DNA from: Ctena decussata
Lineage: Eukaryota > Mollusca > Bivalvia > Lucinida > Lucinidae
NCBI GenBank assembly: GCA_963989385.1
Contig: OZ022515.1
Location: 10,386,803-10,450,802, forward strand
Length of the DNA: 64,000 nucleotides
Direction: 5' to 3'
Shown here in pieces: positions 10,915 to 22,394 of the stretch. The first letter of the stretch is position 1. The number at the start of each line of letters is the position of its first letter. Made by a program: the position numbers and the translations under genes. The notes beneath the pieces are model-generated. The model did not search any database. It was not told where the DNA came from and saw only the letters and a program-made list of their open reading frames with translations.

Positions 10915-12685
10915 TAGCTCACCTGAGCACGAAGTGCTCAAGGTGAGCTATTGTGATCGATATTTGTCCGTCGTCCGTTTTCCGTCCGTCCGTCTGTCCG
11001 TCCGTCGTCAACAATTTCTTCAAACGACATCTCCTCCTAGATCAGTGGGCCAATTTCAAAATAATTTCACACAAATGTTTCTGTTATAGCCCTGAACCAA
11101 AATTGCTAAAATGGTTCTGCTCCGCTGAACAAAATGGCCGCCAGAGCTTAAAATAGAAAAACTTTAAACGACATCTCCTCTGAAGCCAATGGCTTGATTT
11201 CAAAAAAATTTCACAGAAATGTTTGAATCATTGCCCTGAACCAAAATTGCTAAAACGGTTCCACTCTGCTGAACAAAATGGCCGCCAGAGCTAAAAATAG
11301 AAATCTAAAAATAGAAAAGCCTTTAAAAGACATCTCCGACGAAACCAATGGCTCGATTTCAAAATAATTTCACAGAAATGTTTGACTCATGGCCCTGAAC
11401 CAAAATTGCTTAAACGGTTCCACTCCGCTGAACAAAATGGCCGCCAGAACTAAAAATAGAAATAAATCTTAGAATGACACAAATGGCACAGTTTTGATCC
11501 AATCGTCATGAAACTTTGTCAGAATGTTTATCTTAATCTAGACCAAATTTGAAACTGGGTCATGTGGGGTCAAAAACTAAGTCACTAGGTCAAATCTTAG
11601 AAAAACCTTGTATACACTCTAGAGGGCTCAGTTATGATCCAATCTTCATGAAACTTTGTCAGAATGTTTATCCTTATACAATCTAGGCCAAGATAGAAAC
11701 AGAGTCATGTGGGGTCAAAAACTAGGTCACTAGGTCAAATCTTAGAAAAACCTTGTGTACACTCTAGAGGGCTAAGTTATAATCCAATCTTTATGAAACT
11801 TTGTCAGAATGTTTATCCTTATACAATCTAGGCCAAGATAGAAACAGAGTCATGTGGGGTCAAAAACTAGGTCACTAGTTCAAATCTTAGTAAAACCTTG
11901 TGTACACTCTAGAGGGCACAGTTATGATCCAATCTTCATGATACTTAGTCAAAATGCTTATCTTTATCAAATGTAGACCAAATTTGAAACTGGGCCATGT
12001 CAGGTCAAAATCTAGGTCACTAGGTCCGATCTTAGCAAAAACCATGTGAATGCTCTAGAGGGCACTGTTGTGTTCCAATCTTCAAGAACTTGTCAAAATG
12101 TTTATCTCCAACAAATCTAGACCGAGGGTGCAACTGGGTCATGTTGGATAAACAACTAGGTTACCAGGTCAAACCTTAGAAAGACATTGTGGATACTCCA
12201 GGGGGCACAGTTTTGCTTCAATCTTCACGAAACTTTGTCAGAATAATTATCTTAATGAAATCTAGGCCAAGTTTGAAACTGGGTCTTGTCAGGTCAAAAA
12301 CTAGGTCACTAGGTCAAATCATAGAAAAGCCTTGTGTACACAATTGTGGCTTTATTTTGCATTGAATGTTCATGAAACTTTGTCAGAATGTTTATCTTCA
12401 TTAAATGTATGCCGAGTTTGAAACTTAATAAAGTCTGATTAAAAACTAGATCGCCAGGTCAGATCTTAGAAAAACATTGTGTTCACTCTCGAGGGCACAG
12501 TTTTGATCCAGTCTTCTGTTCACTCTCGAGGGCACAGTTTTGATCCAGTCTTCATGAAACTTTGTCAGAATGTAGATAAGAAAGTGCAAAACTGCTCCAA
12601 TTGAACCATCATCAAATAGATGATCTTCCATATTATTTCATCATAACTCAGGTGAGCGATTTAGGTCCATCATGGACCTCTTGTT
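10915..12685 (+). mobile_element. pearl-like element E1, nested in A1
   Basis: Head TAGCTCACCTGAGCACGAAG with mirror GTGCTCAAGGTGAGCT, then CCGTC repeats (10965-11006). Two core types follow: about three copies with CTGAACAAAATGGCCGCC, then about seven of roughly 145 bp containing ACTAGGTCACTAGGTCAAAT. The tail is CAGGTGAGCGATTTAGGTCC, a GGTCCAT-ATGGACC hairpin and CTCTTGTT. Relatives are at 44889-46782 and 59326-61657. Confidence 0.75.
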
Positions 12686-13020
12686 TTTTCTTTCTCTCCA
12701 ATTTAATTTCGGTAGTTGTATTGTGTAAGAGAGTATCAGCCTCCATATATGTATCATTCCCTTCCTTTGTTCATTTTTTCTTTCTTTCCAATTTGATTTT
12801 TGTCACAGATGTCTCAAGAATCACAATAGCTAGGATTTTGATATTTAGGCCAAACATTGGGTATGACTAGTTGTATCAGTAAGAGAGTATCTGAGCCTCC
12901 TTCTGCTTATCATTCATTATCATTTGTTATAAAGCTTTGTATTAAGTGTGGCAGTTTTACAGTTAGGCGGTGGTGCTGGCCGGGGGTATACGTGAGCCCC
13001 TGCTCACATGCTCTAGTTGT

Positions 13021-13260
13021 AACATGAGGTGATGCTTACTACTTGCAAGCAGTTGATCACACTTCTGTTATGAGGTCCATATCTGTGTATCTAAAATATC
13101 TCAGAATTGTAAAATTAATGTTTATATGACTTACGAGTGCAGACAGTACTTTGATGATAACTTTATCTTTCAAAATTCTTCTGTGAAATGGGTTTTATCC
13201 TTCCCATGGGTTTTCCCCTTCTGAAACATACCCAAAAACCTAGGTCTATCTTATAAGAGT
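13021..13260. other. intronic spacer, nothing recognised
   Basis: This is the spacer between the end of pearl-like element A1 and the mariner TIR. It contains no repeat with a visible partner in this window and no exon-like frame. Confidence 0.4.
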
Positions 13261-14371
13261 ACGAGGGCGAGTCAATAAGTAACAGCCTATCCCATTTCCG
13301 ATTGACCATGATGGTCAGGAATTTCATGCCTTGTTTCAATACATGTTTTATACATGGAGGCAAAATTGCACACGTATCGAGTTATTCTTTAATAAGATAT
13401 TGAATGTCAAACATGGCCAGTGATGCAAAGGCATGCTTTTCATCTAAAGTTGAGTACCGTGCTGTAATTTGGTACTTGTATTTAAAAGGTAAAACAGGAC
13501 AGGAAATACACGGTGAGTTAGCTGATGTTTATGGGTCTTCTGCACCATCGTATGCTCAGGTTAAATTCTGGGTAGGGGAATTTAAACGTGGTAGAACGTC
13601 TTTAGAAGATGAAGCCAGGTCTGGATGCCCACTGGATGCTACCGACGACGAAATGTGTAACAAAGTTTGGGATCTGGTATACTCTGATAGGCGAATTCAG
13701 GTGGAAGAAATAGCGAAGCCATTAGGCATTTCACATGGTAGTGTTTCAACAATCTTACATGATCGTTTAGGTATGCGCAAGCTAACAGCCCGTTGGGTCC
13801 CAAAATCCCTTAGCCATGAGCAAATGGCAACCAGAGCATCAGTATGCAGCACCTTGTTGAAGCGTTTTAGGTCAAAAGATGATTTTCTTTTGCGTCTGGT
13901 GACTGTAGATGAGACTTGGGTTCATTATTATGAGGTGGAGAATAAAGCTCAAGGTCGTCAGTGGTTAGGGCCTGGGTCCTTCAGGCCAAAGAAGTTCAAG
14001 ACACAACCATCTGCTGGCAAGGTGATGGCCACAGTATTTTGGGACGCAAAAGGCGTTATTATGTTGGACTTTTTACCCAAGAGAAGTACAATAACTGGAG
14101 TGTACTATGCAAACTTGCTAGACCAGCTGAGAACCGCCATCCATGAAAAACGCCGAGGTAAACTGTCTAAAGGTGTTCTGCAGCAACAGGACAACGCGAG
14201 AGTCCACACTTGCAAAGTTGCAATGGCTGCTGTAGAGCGAAACAGGTATGAATTAATACCACATCCTGCCTATTCGTTGACCTAGCTCCTAGCGACTTCT
14301 TCCTATTCCCAAACTTGAAAAAGGATATCCGTGGACGTCATTTCTGGTCTGATGAAGAAGATTGATATATA
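13261..14371 (+). mobile_element. mariner-family DNA transposon, 3' end lost
   Basis: A TA at 13260-13261 precedes CGAGGGCGAGTCAATAAGTA, a typical mariner-type inverted terminal repeat start. About 140 bp on lies a transposase reading frame. Sequence after the frame ends (about 14371) does not resemble the opposite terminal repeat, and MITE M1 begins at 14386, so the 3' end appears lost. Confidence 0.7.
13404..14365 (+). pseudogene. mariner transposase, one frameshift
   Basis: This would be the cut-and-paste transposase of a mariner element. The N-terminal half has a helix-turn-helix region (KVEYRAVIWYLYLKGKTGQE near residue 15 and a second one around AKPLGISHGSVSTIL). The DDE core shows VTVDETWVHYY (first Asp) and QDNARVHT (second Asp). 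The open frame stops at 14285 just after PHPAYS. The conserved continuation LAPSDFFLFP, including the third catalytic Asp 35 positions after the second, is found in another frame and runs to a stop at 14365. A single lost base at about 14276-14279 explains this. The length is otherwise close to the family's usual ~340 residues. The copy is inactive. Confidence 0.85.
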
Positions 14372-14385
14372 TATGTGGGGTCATT

Positions 14386-14588
14386 CAGAGCTCTAGATAA
14401 GAGGGAGTATTTGGTGATAATTAGGGATAATTTTTGTTCATTCTGCATAAAAACATATGTTGTGACCCCTCATCTGAACCATCTCGATGAGACGGTTCAG
14501 ATGAGGGGTCACAACATATGGTTTCGATGAGAAATAAGAAAAATTATCCTTAATTATCATCAAATACTCCCTCTTATCTAGAGCTCTG
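14386..14588. mobile_element. palindromic hAT-like MITE family M, copy 1
   Basis: Ends are CAGAGCTCTAGATAAGAGGG and its complement. The centre is a palindrome with CAACATATG and GAACC-TCTCGA-TGAGACGGTTC. It is flanked by TCATT on both sides (14381-14385, 14589-14593). Five further copies: 37973-38165, 44318-44520, 47618-47821, 55140-55343, 63663-63864. CAG...CTG termini suggest hAT, but visible flanking duplications are only 5-7 bp rather than 8. Confidence 0.8.
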
Positions 14589-14618
14589 TCATTCTAGAGA
14601 TGGAAACACATAGACGAT

Positions 14619-14766
14619 ATCTGACTTTTTCAGTGTAAGATCGATTTTTATTTCACCAAATGAACACCAAAAGCAGTATTTTTACGAGAGGCAAAGCCAC
14701 GAGTAAAAATATCACTTTTGGTGTTCATGACTGAAATAAAAATCGATCTTGCACTGAAATAGTCAA
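14619..14766. repeat. inverted repeat (foldback element)
   Basis: CAGTGTAAGATCGATTTTTA is mirrored by AAAAATCGATCTTGCACTG, with inner arms CACCAAAAGCAGTATTTTTA and TAAAAATATCACTTTTGGTG around a loop at about 14690. No coding capacity. Confidence 0.7.
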
Positions 14767-14779
14767 ATTTTCTGTTTCT

Positions 14780-15503
14780 TTTATGCTTTAAACATGCAAT
14801 AATTTAGATTATTCCAATGCGTTAGCCATCACGACAGAGACACAACCTTTTTTCTAGCCATTTTTCGCCATATTTGATGCTTCAGGCATGTTAACTGGGT
14901 ATGATATTGGTTGGAAACAAAGTTTGCGACTGAAAAATAGCATAAGGGACTGACCATTTGATATTGTTGGGGGGGGGGGGGGGGGAAGCTGGTATCAACA
15001 AAAATTAATTCCCTGTCTTTGGTCTTTGGATATGCAAGAAAAAATAACCTGGCTCATTAGGGGGTTTAGAAATATAATCTGGCCTCTAAAAGTAAGTGAA
15101 AAAAAAGTAACCTGGCTCCCCCCAAATTTCAACTAAAAAAATATAGTCTGCAGATTCCATTTGAATTGAGTTTTTATAATGTCTCTGGCTTCTGCGGGGG
15201 TGGGTGGGGGGGCTTTGCCCCCCAGACCCCCATATTTATAGTAATATTTTAAAATTATCTACAATTGTTTTACACTAGCGGGCCTGCATGTGCATACATT
15301 TACAAAAAAAATCCTATACAACATTCACATACATGTATTATTGATCTGCCACATTACTAAGTAAATGTTTCCACTAAAACTGAATTGCGAAAGAGTCACT
15401 AGCCTATTATGGGAGACAAACCCATTATGGCAAAATAAACACTCTAAAAAGCAAAAGTCCTAAAATAAAAAACCCTTATTTTTATCATCATCCCTAGTTT
15501 TTA
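14780..15503. other. intronic repeats, G-tract and hairpin
   Basis: No exon seen. It contains a run of about 16 G at 14970-14986 and a GGGGGGGCTTTGCCCCCC hairpin (about 15206-15230). A related hairpin (GGGGGCGTTGCCCCCCAGACC) is at about 16657-16677, on the far side of element F1, so F1 may have split or landed between copies of one repeat. Confidence 0.5.
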
Positions 15504-16598
15504 TACACCTGTTTTGAAAAAAATGGACGTAATATGACATGGCGCTGTCTGTCCGTCATTCGTCTGTCTGTCTGTCCATCTGTCCGTCTGTCAACATTCT
15601 TGTGCACACCATATCTCAGTAACCGTTTGAGATATCTTCATGAAAATTTGTAGGCATATTTATTAGGATGGGGCAAAGTGTCCCGTACAGTATGGTTGCT
15701 CCCCCTTTCTTAGTTTTCAAGTTATGCCCCTTTGATTATTTTTTACCCTACTAGTCTTGTGCACGCCATAACTAGATAACCTTTTGGGATAACTTGATGA
15801 AACTTCATAGCAATGTCTATGAGGCTCCAATGATGTGTCGCGTATGACAATGGTTGCTCTCCCTTTCTTCGTTTTGGAGTTGCATCCCTTTGATTAGATT
15901 TTGTGGGCTATTTTCGTGTATACTAATCTTGTGCATTCAATAACTTAGTAACCATTTTGAATATCTTGATGAAATTTTATAGCAGTGTGCATGATCACAA
16001 GACAGGGTGTCACATATAAGAATGGTTGTTTCCCCTTCCTTAATTTTGGAGTAACCTCCCTTTGATTAGTTTTGTAGGCTAGCTCAATCCCCCATTCACT
16101 CCCTAACTCCATAACCCTTTCAAATATTTTAATGAAACTTTGTTAGGAATGTGTATAATAATGGGGCAATATAACATGAGCATAAACCACAACTCTGGCT
16201 TACTTCTGAATTATCTTCCCTTGCATCAATTTCAGTTTTACTCTGTAACTCCTTAACCGTTGGAAATATTTTGACAAACTTTATGGTGATGTGTATATTA
16301 TCAAGGAAATGTATTATGACTAAGAATGGTACTCTTGTTTACATAGTTTATGAATTATTTCCCTTGTTTGACTTTGGCATTTCTCAACTTCTGAGCTGGT
16401 TCATCCTTGTGGCTGATTTTTGGCATACTTATACTTTTTGATGTGTTAGATCTTTTAATAACATTGCAGTCATTAATTACAGAGTTGTTTCCCCTGTTTT
16501 TCTGCCTGTCCATCCTTCTATTAACAATGTTGTTCATTCCATAACTCCTTCATGACACTGAAACAGGCGTATTATGCGCCGCTTGCGAAGTTCTTGTT
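15504..16598 (+). mobile_element. pearl-like element F1
   Basis: It begins TACACCTGTTTTGAAAAAAA in a T-run, followed by a GTCTGTCC microsatellite (15547-15590). Cores of about 160-175 bp each begin near CTTGTGCACGCCATAACTAG. The tail is GGCGTATTATGCGCCGC, a GCTTGCGAAG hairpin and TTCTTGTT. A second copy, F2, is at 18757-19714 with the same head, core and tail. Confidence 0.7.
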
Positions 16599-17690
16599 CT
16601 CTATTGTTTCCAGTCTTAAAAATTGCCATTAAAATTGTGAAATTGCTTTGGCCTCTGGGGGCGTTGCCCCCCAGACCACCCTTTGTTAACTTCTTAGCAC
16701 AGAACTTTCAGCCATTTTATCAACTGGCATTCATGTATAATGTGACTCTATCAGTAAGTATTTATCAAACTTTCTAAAGTGCAAATGAAGCATTTTTGGG
16801 CATATGATTGGGCTAGAAAAAACCCTTAAATTCCTAATGTTAGCCCTAAAACTTTGCCAAAATAGCCCTAATTTTTGGCCAAAATGTCCCTAATTTAAGG
16901 CCTAATTTTTTGCCAAACTCATACAGGGATGTTTGTATCTGTACCTTAGATGAAGAGAGTAACATGCTCCAGGCACTGGTTTGCAAAAGCAAGCTAAGCC
17001 ATGCCCTTAGCCTGGTTAAAGACAGCACCATGTTCTTTTTGTGAGAAAAAAAGGTGTAAAAATTACTGATGTGGGTAAAATAAAAGGATGTTAAGGTCAA
17101 ATAAACAAGGATCTGATAGTTCAGCCTATAAAATAAAAAAAAAAATAACCTGTTTGAGTTAGTTTGTAAAAAAAGAAATTAGCTCCTTCAAGGTGAAAAA
17201 AAAAGAAAAGAAATTGTTTCCAGTTTCCAGAGGCCAGTGAAATAAAATGTCCTGTTTCAATCAAGAATACCAGCCTCCCCCCTCCTCCCCCCAGATTATC
17301 AAATGGTTGGTCCCTAAACGGATCTCAAGAAATTTGCTCAGAAAGAATGCCTACAGGAGACTTAGGTGGCCTGGCGTCGCATGCTCTAACAGTGTTACTT
17401 TGGCGCGTTTAGTGACGTCATTAATATCGTAATGATGTGCAAACGTGCGTGACGTAATCTATGTCAGGCCGGGTAAGGTTTAGTCAGTTAATCAACAAAT
17501 ACATAGACTATTTCACAAAAATCCTATTTTTGAAAACAGTGAAATGGAAAGTGATAATTCCACTGTTTGAAACAGTGAGATTATCAGTTTCGATTTCATC
17601 GAGAAATCTCTATAATTTATTGAAAAGTATAAAAGAATGTTTTATAGCCAAATAAATACACTAATTAATAATTTTATTTGTGTGTTTCAG
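16599..17690. other. intronic sequence, no gene seen
   Basis: The first 120 bp carry the GCCCCCCAGACC hairpin repeat. Around 16850-16910 the phrase 'AGCCCTAA' recurs in a degenerate simple pattern. A-rich stretches occur at about 17130-17215. The last 30 bp are a pyrimidine-rich acceptor (TTTGTGTGTTTCAG) for the next exon. Confidence 0.45.
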
Positions 17691-17820
17691 CTGCTTGTGT
17701 TTGTATGGCAACTGGTGACCCACATTTTACAACCTTTGATGGTGAGGTGTTTCATTTCCAAGGGATATGTAAATACCTACTGTCTAGACTGTCCAACGTT
17801 CCCGGATGTGATCTTATTGA
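17691..17820 (+). CDS. VWD domain exon, N-terminal part
   Basis: This is the first part of a von Willebrand factor type D domain, a disulfide-rich extracellular fold used in mucins, zonadhesin-, tectorin- and VWDE-like proteins. From the third base it reads ACVCMATGDPHFTTFDG, the hallmark GDPHxxTFDG opening, then FQGICKYLLSR and a cysteine before the donor. The acceptor is TTTCAG and the donor GTAAGT. Two bases in front complete the proline codon begun at 1175. Two bases at the end (GA) complete a Glu codon with the first base of 38180. Not covered by one long frame because it is an internal 130-nt exon. Confidence 0.92.
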
Positions 17821-17916
17821 GTAAGTAATTATCCGGTCAATACCTTGATAAGTAAGTTATTATCCCATTGATGCCTGGATAGATGGATGACGGATGACTA
17901 CAAAAGGGACATTAGC

Positions 17917-17983
17917 AAGCAGTGCAGACCCAGATGAGACCCTGCAAATGCGGGGTCTCATCTGGGTTCTAGACTGTTTGCCT
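17917..17983. repeat. short palindrome
   Basis: GCAGACCCAGATGAGACCC is mirrored by GGGTCTCATCTGGGTTCTAG, with loop TGCAAATGC. It resembles the palindrome at 44590-44673 in layout (CAAACAGT arms, recurring GGGGCCTGATCT-type centre), so both may be members of one small foldback family. Confidence 0.55.
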
Positions 17984-18018
17984 TAAATTTTGGACCTATT
18001 TTTCCAGATGATTGATCT

Positions 18019-18254
18019 CGGGGGTAATACCAATTTGGTTACCTGTGCTTTCAACCGAGTCAGTCAATTACCATACATGCAAAAGTGGCTGTCGACCGAG
18101 ACAATCAACAGCAGTATCAGCTCGGTTGACAGCCATTAACAATAGTACCATTTACCATTATTGGTAATGCTTACGATCGCATTCTCGGTCAACAGCCACT
18201 TTGTATAGTACAGACTCAGTCGAAAGCACAGGTAGCTGAATTGGTATTACCCCC
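18019..18254. repeat. 236-bp foldback element
   Basis: GGGGGTAATACCAATTTGGT near the left end is mirrored by AATTGGTATTACCCCC at the right. Inner arms CTGTGCTTTCAACCGAGTC and GACTCAGTCGAAAGCACAG match, as do further GTGGCTGTCGACCGAGA-type segments. MITE-like, single copy in the window. Confidence 0.65.
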
Positions 18255-18350
18255 GTGTTGATATAAGCAGTTAGCTTGTATTCAAATCCTGTCATTGTAA
18301 TTGTATTATATGCTGTTCTAACACTGTACTTTTGATGAATAAAGAGAGAT

Positions 18351-18439
18351 CTTACATGAGTGGTCATTTCATATGAAATTTATGAAACAAGCCTGTGGCG
18401 AGTTTCGTAAATTATATATGAAATGACCACTCTTGTAAG
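18351..18439. repeat. short inverted repeat
   Basis: CTTACATGAGTGGTCATTTC is mirrored by GAAATGACCACTCTTGTAAG, with ATATGAAATTTATGAAAC against GTTTCGTAAATTATATATG inside. Confidence 0.65.
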
Positions 18440-18756
18440 ATTCTGTTTATCATATGACTTCTAAAATGGGATTTTATTATGCCCCCATCACGATAGTCAG
18501 GGGGCATTAAGATTTGCCCCTGTCTGTCTGTCTGTCTGTCTGTCCATCTGTCTTTCCGTCCGCCTGTCTGTTCGTCACGCTTTATAGTTAGAGTTTGTGT
18601 AATCAACTCCTCCCACAGTTTTCAATGGATCTTTTTCAAACTTTGCATACATGTTGTGGACATATTGAAAATGTGCATGTGGATATTTGTTGGAGCTGAA
18701 ATTAATTTTGACAGAATTACGGCCTTTTGAACTTAGTCATTTTAGGCAAATTTTTT

Positions 18757-19714
18757 TACGCCCATTTTGAAAAAAACGGACGTATTATGTCGTGGCGTCT
18801 GTCCGTCCGTCTGTTCGTAAACAGTCTTGTGCAAGCCATAACTCAGTAACCGTTTGGGATATATTCATGATATTTGGTAGGAATATGTATTAGGTTGGGG
18901 GAACGTGTCGCATACTAAAATGGTTGCTCCCTCTTCCTTAGTTTCCAAGTTATGCCCCTTTGTTTAATTTTTCCCCTGCAAGTCTTGTGTGCGCCATAAC
19001 TAGATAACAGTTTGGGATATCTTCATGAAACTTCACAGCAATGTGTATGAAGTCCCAACGATGTGTTGCGTACACCAATGGCTGCTCTCCATTTCTTCGT
19101 TTTAGAGTTACATCCCTTTCATTAGTTCTTGTTGGCTATTTTTGTGTATACTTACCTTGTGCATACCTTAACTTGGTAACCGTTTGGAATATCATGATGA
19201 AACTTTATAACAATGTGCATGATCATAAAACAATGTGTCACATATAAGAATGGTTGCTCCCCCTTTTTTAATTTTGGAGTAACCTCCCTTTGATTAGTAT
19301 ATTTTAGGCGTTTCTCATTCACTCTGTATCTCCTTAACCGTTTGAAATATTACAATGAGACTTTGTAGGAATGTGTATAATAATGAGGCAATGTATCCTG
19401 AGCAAGAACCACAACTCTGGCTTACTTACTAAATTACCTGCCCTCGCATAAATATTCTGTTTACTCTGTAACATTTCAACTGTTTAAAATATTGCAAGAC
19501 ACTAAATGGTGATGTCAGGGGAAAGAAGTAGAACCAAGAATGGTATATCTAGTATATTTAGTTTATCTCCCTTGACTTGATGCATTCATTTATTATAGAG
19601 TGGTTGCCTCTGTTTGTCTTCCTGTCTATCCTTTTGTAAACAGTCTTGTTCATTCTGTAACTCCTTTATGACAATTAAACGGGCGTATTATGCGCCGCTT
19701 GCGAAGCCCTTGTT
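18757..19714 (+). mobile_element. pearl-like element F2, nested in G
   Basis: Head TACGCCCATTTTGAAAAAAA, GTCCGTCCGTC microsatellite (about 18797-18815), about five cores like those of F1, and tail GGGCGTATTATGCGCCGC with hairpin and CCCTTGTT. The G core resumes at once (TGTATTGTAGGGTATAG). Confidence 0.72.
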
Positions 19715-20223
19715 GTATTGTAGGGTATAGAGTTTGTGTAATCAACTCCTCCCACAGTTTTCAATGGATCTTTTTCAAACTTTGCATACATGTTTGGGAC
19801 ATATTGAAGATGTGCATGTGGGTTTTTGTTGGCCCTAGAGTTAATTTTGACAAAATAACGGCCTTTTGAACTTAGTCATTTGAGGCAAATTTTTGCATTG
19901 TAGGGTATAGAGTTTGTGTAATCAACTCCTCTCACAGTTTTCAATGTATCTTTTTCAAACCTTGCATATATGCTGTGAATGTATTGAAGATGTGCATGTG
20001 GGTTTTTGTTGGACCTAGAATTAATTTTGACAGAATTAAGGCCTTTTGAACTTAGTCATTCTAGGGCAATTTTTGTAGAGTATGGAGTTTGTGTTATCAA
20101 CTTGCTCCACAGTTTTCAATGGATCTTTTTCAAACCTTGTCTACATATTGTGGACATATTTGAAGATATGCATGAGGCATTTTGATAGATCTAGAATTAA
20201 TTTTGACAGAATCACAGCCTTTT

Positions 20224-22394
20224 TAGCTCACCTGTGGTGAGCTTATAGTATAGACTTGGTCCGTCGTCCGTCGGCGTCGGCGTCGACGTCGGTGTCCACA
20301 ATTTTAAACATCTTCTTCTCAGAAACCACTGGGTGGATTGAAGCCAAATTTCATATGGAGCCTTAACAGGATGGGGGAACGAAAGTTTATATATTTGGTC
20401 CAGGTCACATGACCAAGGTGCCCGCCACGCCCATATATGGTAAAAACCCTTCAAAAATCTTCTTCTCCAGAACCAAAAGGCCTATGACCTTGAAACTTGG
20501 TATGTAGCATTGGGCATGCGGGCCCATCATAATTTATATAAATCATGACCTTGTGATGACCTTGACCTAATTTATGACATGGTCAACTTTGGTACGTTAG
20601 GCTTTTATATGGGAAAACGCTTAAACGGTGGATTTCTCAGAAACTATTTAAGTCTAAGGTACAATACTTGGTATACATGGTTGACTAAATGACCAGATGA
20701 AGATATTATGTCACTAAAGGTCAAGGTCATTCCGTCGGACCATCCGTCGTCAAGATTTTCGAACATCTTCTCCTCTGAAACCACTGGGCCGATTGAAGCC
20801 AAATTTCATATGGAGTCTCAGTGGGATGGGGGAATGAAAGTTTATATATTTGGTCGAGGTCACATTACCAAGATGGCCGCCATGCCCATATTTGGTAAAA
20901 ACCCTTCAAACTCTTCTTCTCCAGAACCAAAAGGCCTATGACCTTGAAACTTGGTGTGTAGCATCGGGCATGCGGGCCCATCATAGTTTATACAAATCAT
21001 GACCTTGCGTTGACCTTGACCTAATTTACAGCATGGTCAACTTTGGTACGTTAGGCTTTTATATTGGAAAACACTTAAACAGTGGATTTCTCAGAAACTA
21101 TTTAAGTCTAAGGTACAATACTTGGTATATATGGTCGACTAAATGACCAGATGAAAATATTATGTCACTAAAGGTCAAGGTCATTTTGTCGTCAAGATTT
21201 TCAAACATGTTCTCCTCTGAAACCACTTGGCCAATTGAAGCCAAATTTCATATGGAGTCTCAGTGGGATGTGGGAACGAAAGTTTATATATTTGGGCCAG
21301 GTCACATGACCTAGATGGCCGCCATGCCCATATTTTGTAAAAACCCTTCAAAAATCTTCTTCTCCAGAACCAAAAGGCCTATGACCTTGAAACTTGGTGT
21401 GTAGCATTGGGCATGCGGGCCCATTATATTTTATACAAATCATGATCTTGCGTTGACCTTGACCTAATTTACAGGATGGTCAACTTTGGTACGTTAGGCT
21501 TTTATATGGGAAAACGCTTAAACAGTGGATTTCTCAGAAACTATTTAAGTCTTAGGTACAATACTTGGTATACATGGTCGACTAAATGACCAGATGAAGA
21601 TATTATGTCACTAAAGGTCAAGGTCATTCCGTCGGACCATCAGTCTTCAAGATTTTCAAAGCATTTTCTCCTCTGAAACCACTGGGCCAATTGAAGCCAA
21701 ATTTCATATGGAGTCTCAGTGGGATTGGGGAACATAAGTTTATACCCGGGGTCTGGGTCACATGACCAAGATGGCCACCATGCCCATATATGGTAAAAAC
21801 CCTTCAAAAATCTTCTTCTCTAGAACCAAAAGGCCTATGACCTTGAAACTTGGTATGTAGCATCGGGCATGCTGGCCCATCATAGTTTATACAAATGATG
21901 ACCATGTATTGACCTTGAATTAATTGACGACATGGTCAACTTTGGTATGTTAGGCTTTTATATGGGAAAACGCTTATACAGTGGATTTCTCAGAAACTAT
22001 TTAAGTCTTAGGTACAATACATGGTATATATGGTCAACTAAATGACCAGATGAAGATATTATGTCACTGAAAGGTCAAGGTCATTTTGTCGGTCTGTCCG
22101 TCATCAAGATTTGCAAAACATCTACTCCTCTGAAACCACTGGTCTGATTGAAGCGAAATTTCATATGGAGTCTAAGTGTGATCAGGGAATAAAAGTTTGT
22201 TCTCAGGGTCTTGACCAAGATGGCCGCCATGCCGTATATGGTAAAAACCCTTCAAAATCTTCTTCTCCAGAACCAAAAGGTGTATGACCTTAAAACTTGG
22301 TATGTAGCTTTGAGCACTCAAGCCCATCATAAACATTAAAATATATATCGGGACCAAGTGTCAGGTGAGCTACAGGACCATTGGTCCTCTTGTT
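20224..22394 (+). mobile_element. pearl-like element H1, nested in G
   Basis: Head TAGCTCACCTGTGGTGAGCT, then CCGTCGTCCGTCGGCGTCGG. Cores of about 450 bp contain CATGACCAAGATGGCCGCC, TTGACCTTGACCTAATTT and AAAGGTCAAGGTCATT. Tail CAGGTGAGCTACAGGACC with hairpin AGGACCATTGGTCCT and CTTGTT. G core sequence (AACTTAGTCATTTTGGGC) resumes directly. The larger copy H2 is at 38440-42255. Confidence 0.75.

Larger units (their letters stand above)
5148..13020 (+). mobile_element. pearl-like element A1, hosting four nested elements
   Basis: The head hairpin is TACCCCCGGTATACGAAG plus its mirror TATATAGGGG. The tail carries a second copy of the stem (CCGGGGGTATAC), a short GTGAGC-CCCT-GCTCAC hairpin and the terminus CTCTAGTTG. 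Between them are cores of about 155 bp (TTTCTCAGGAACCACTACAG ... GACTAGTTGTACCGTGTAAG). The cores are broken by elements B (with C inside), D and E1, each placed in an oligo-T tract. No protein is encoded. Architecture fits the 'pearl' elements described in oysters, which resemble non-autonomous Helentrons; that affiliation is inferred. Confidence 0.75.
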
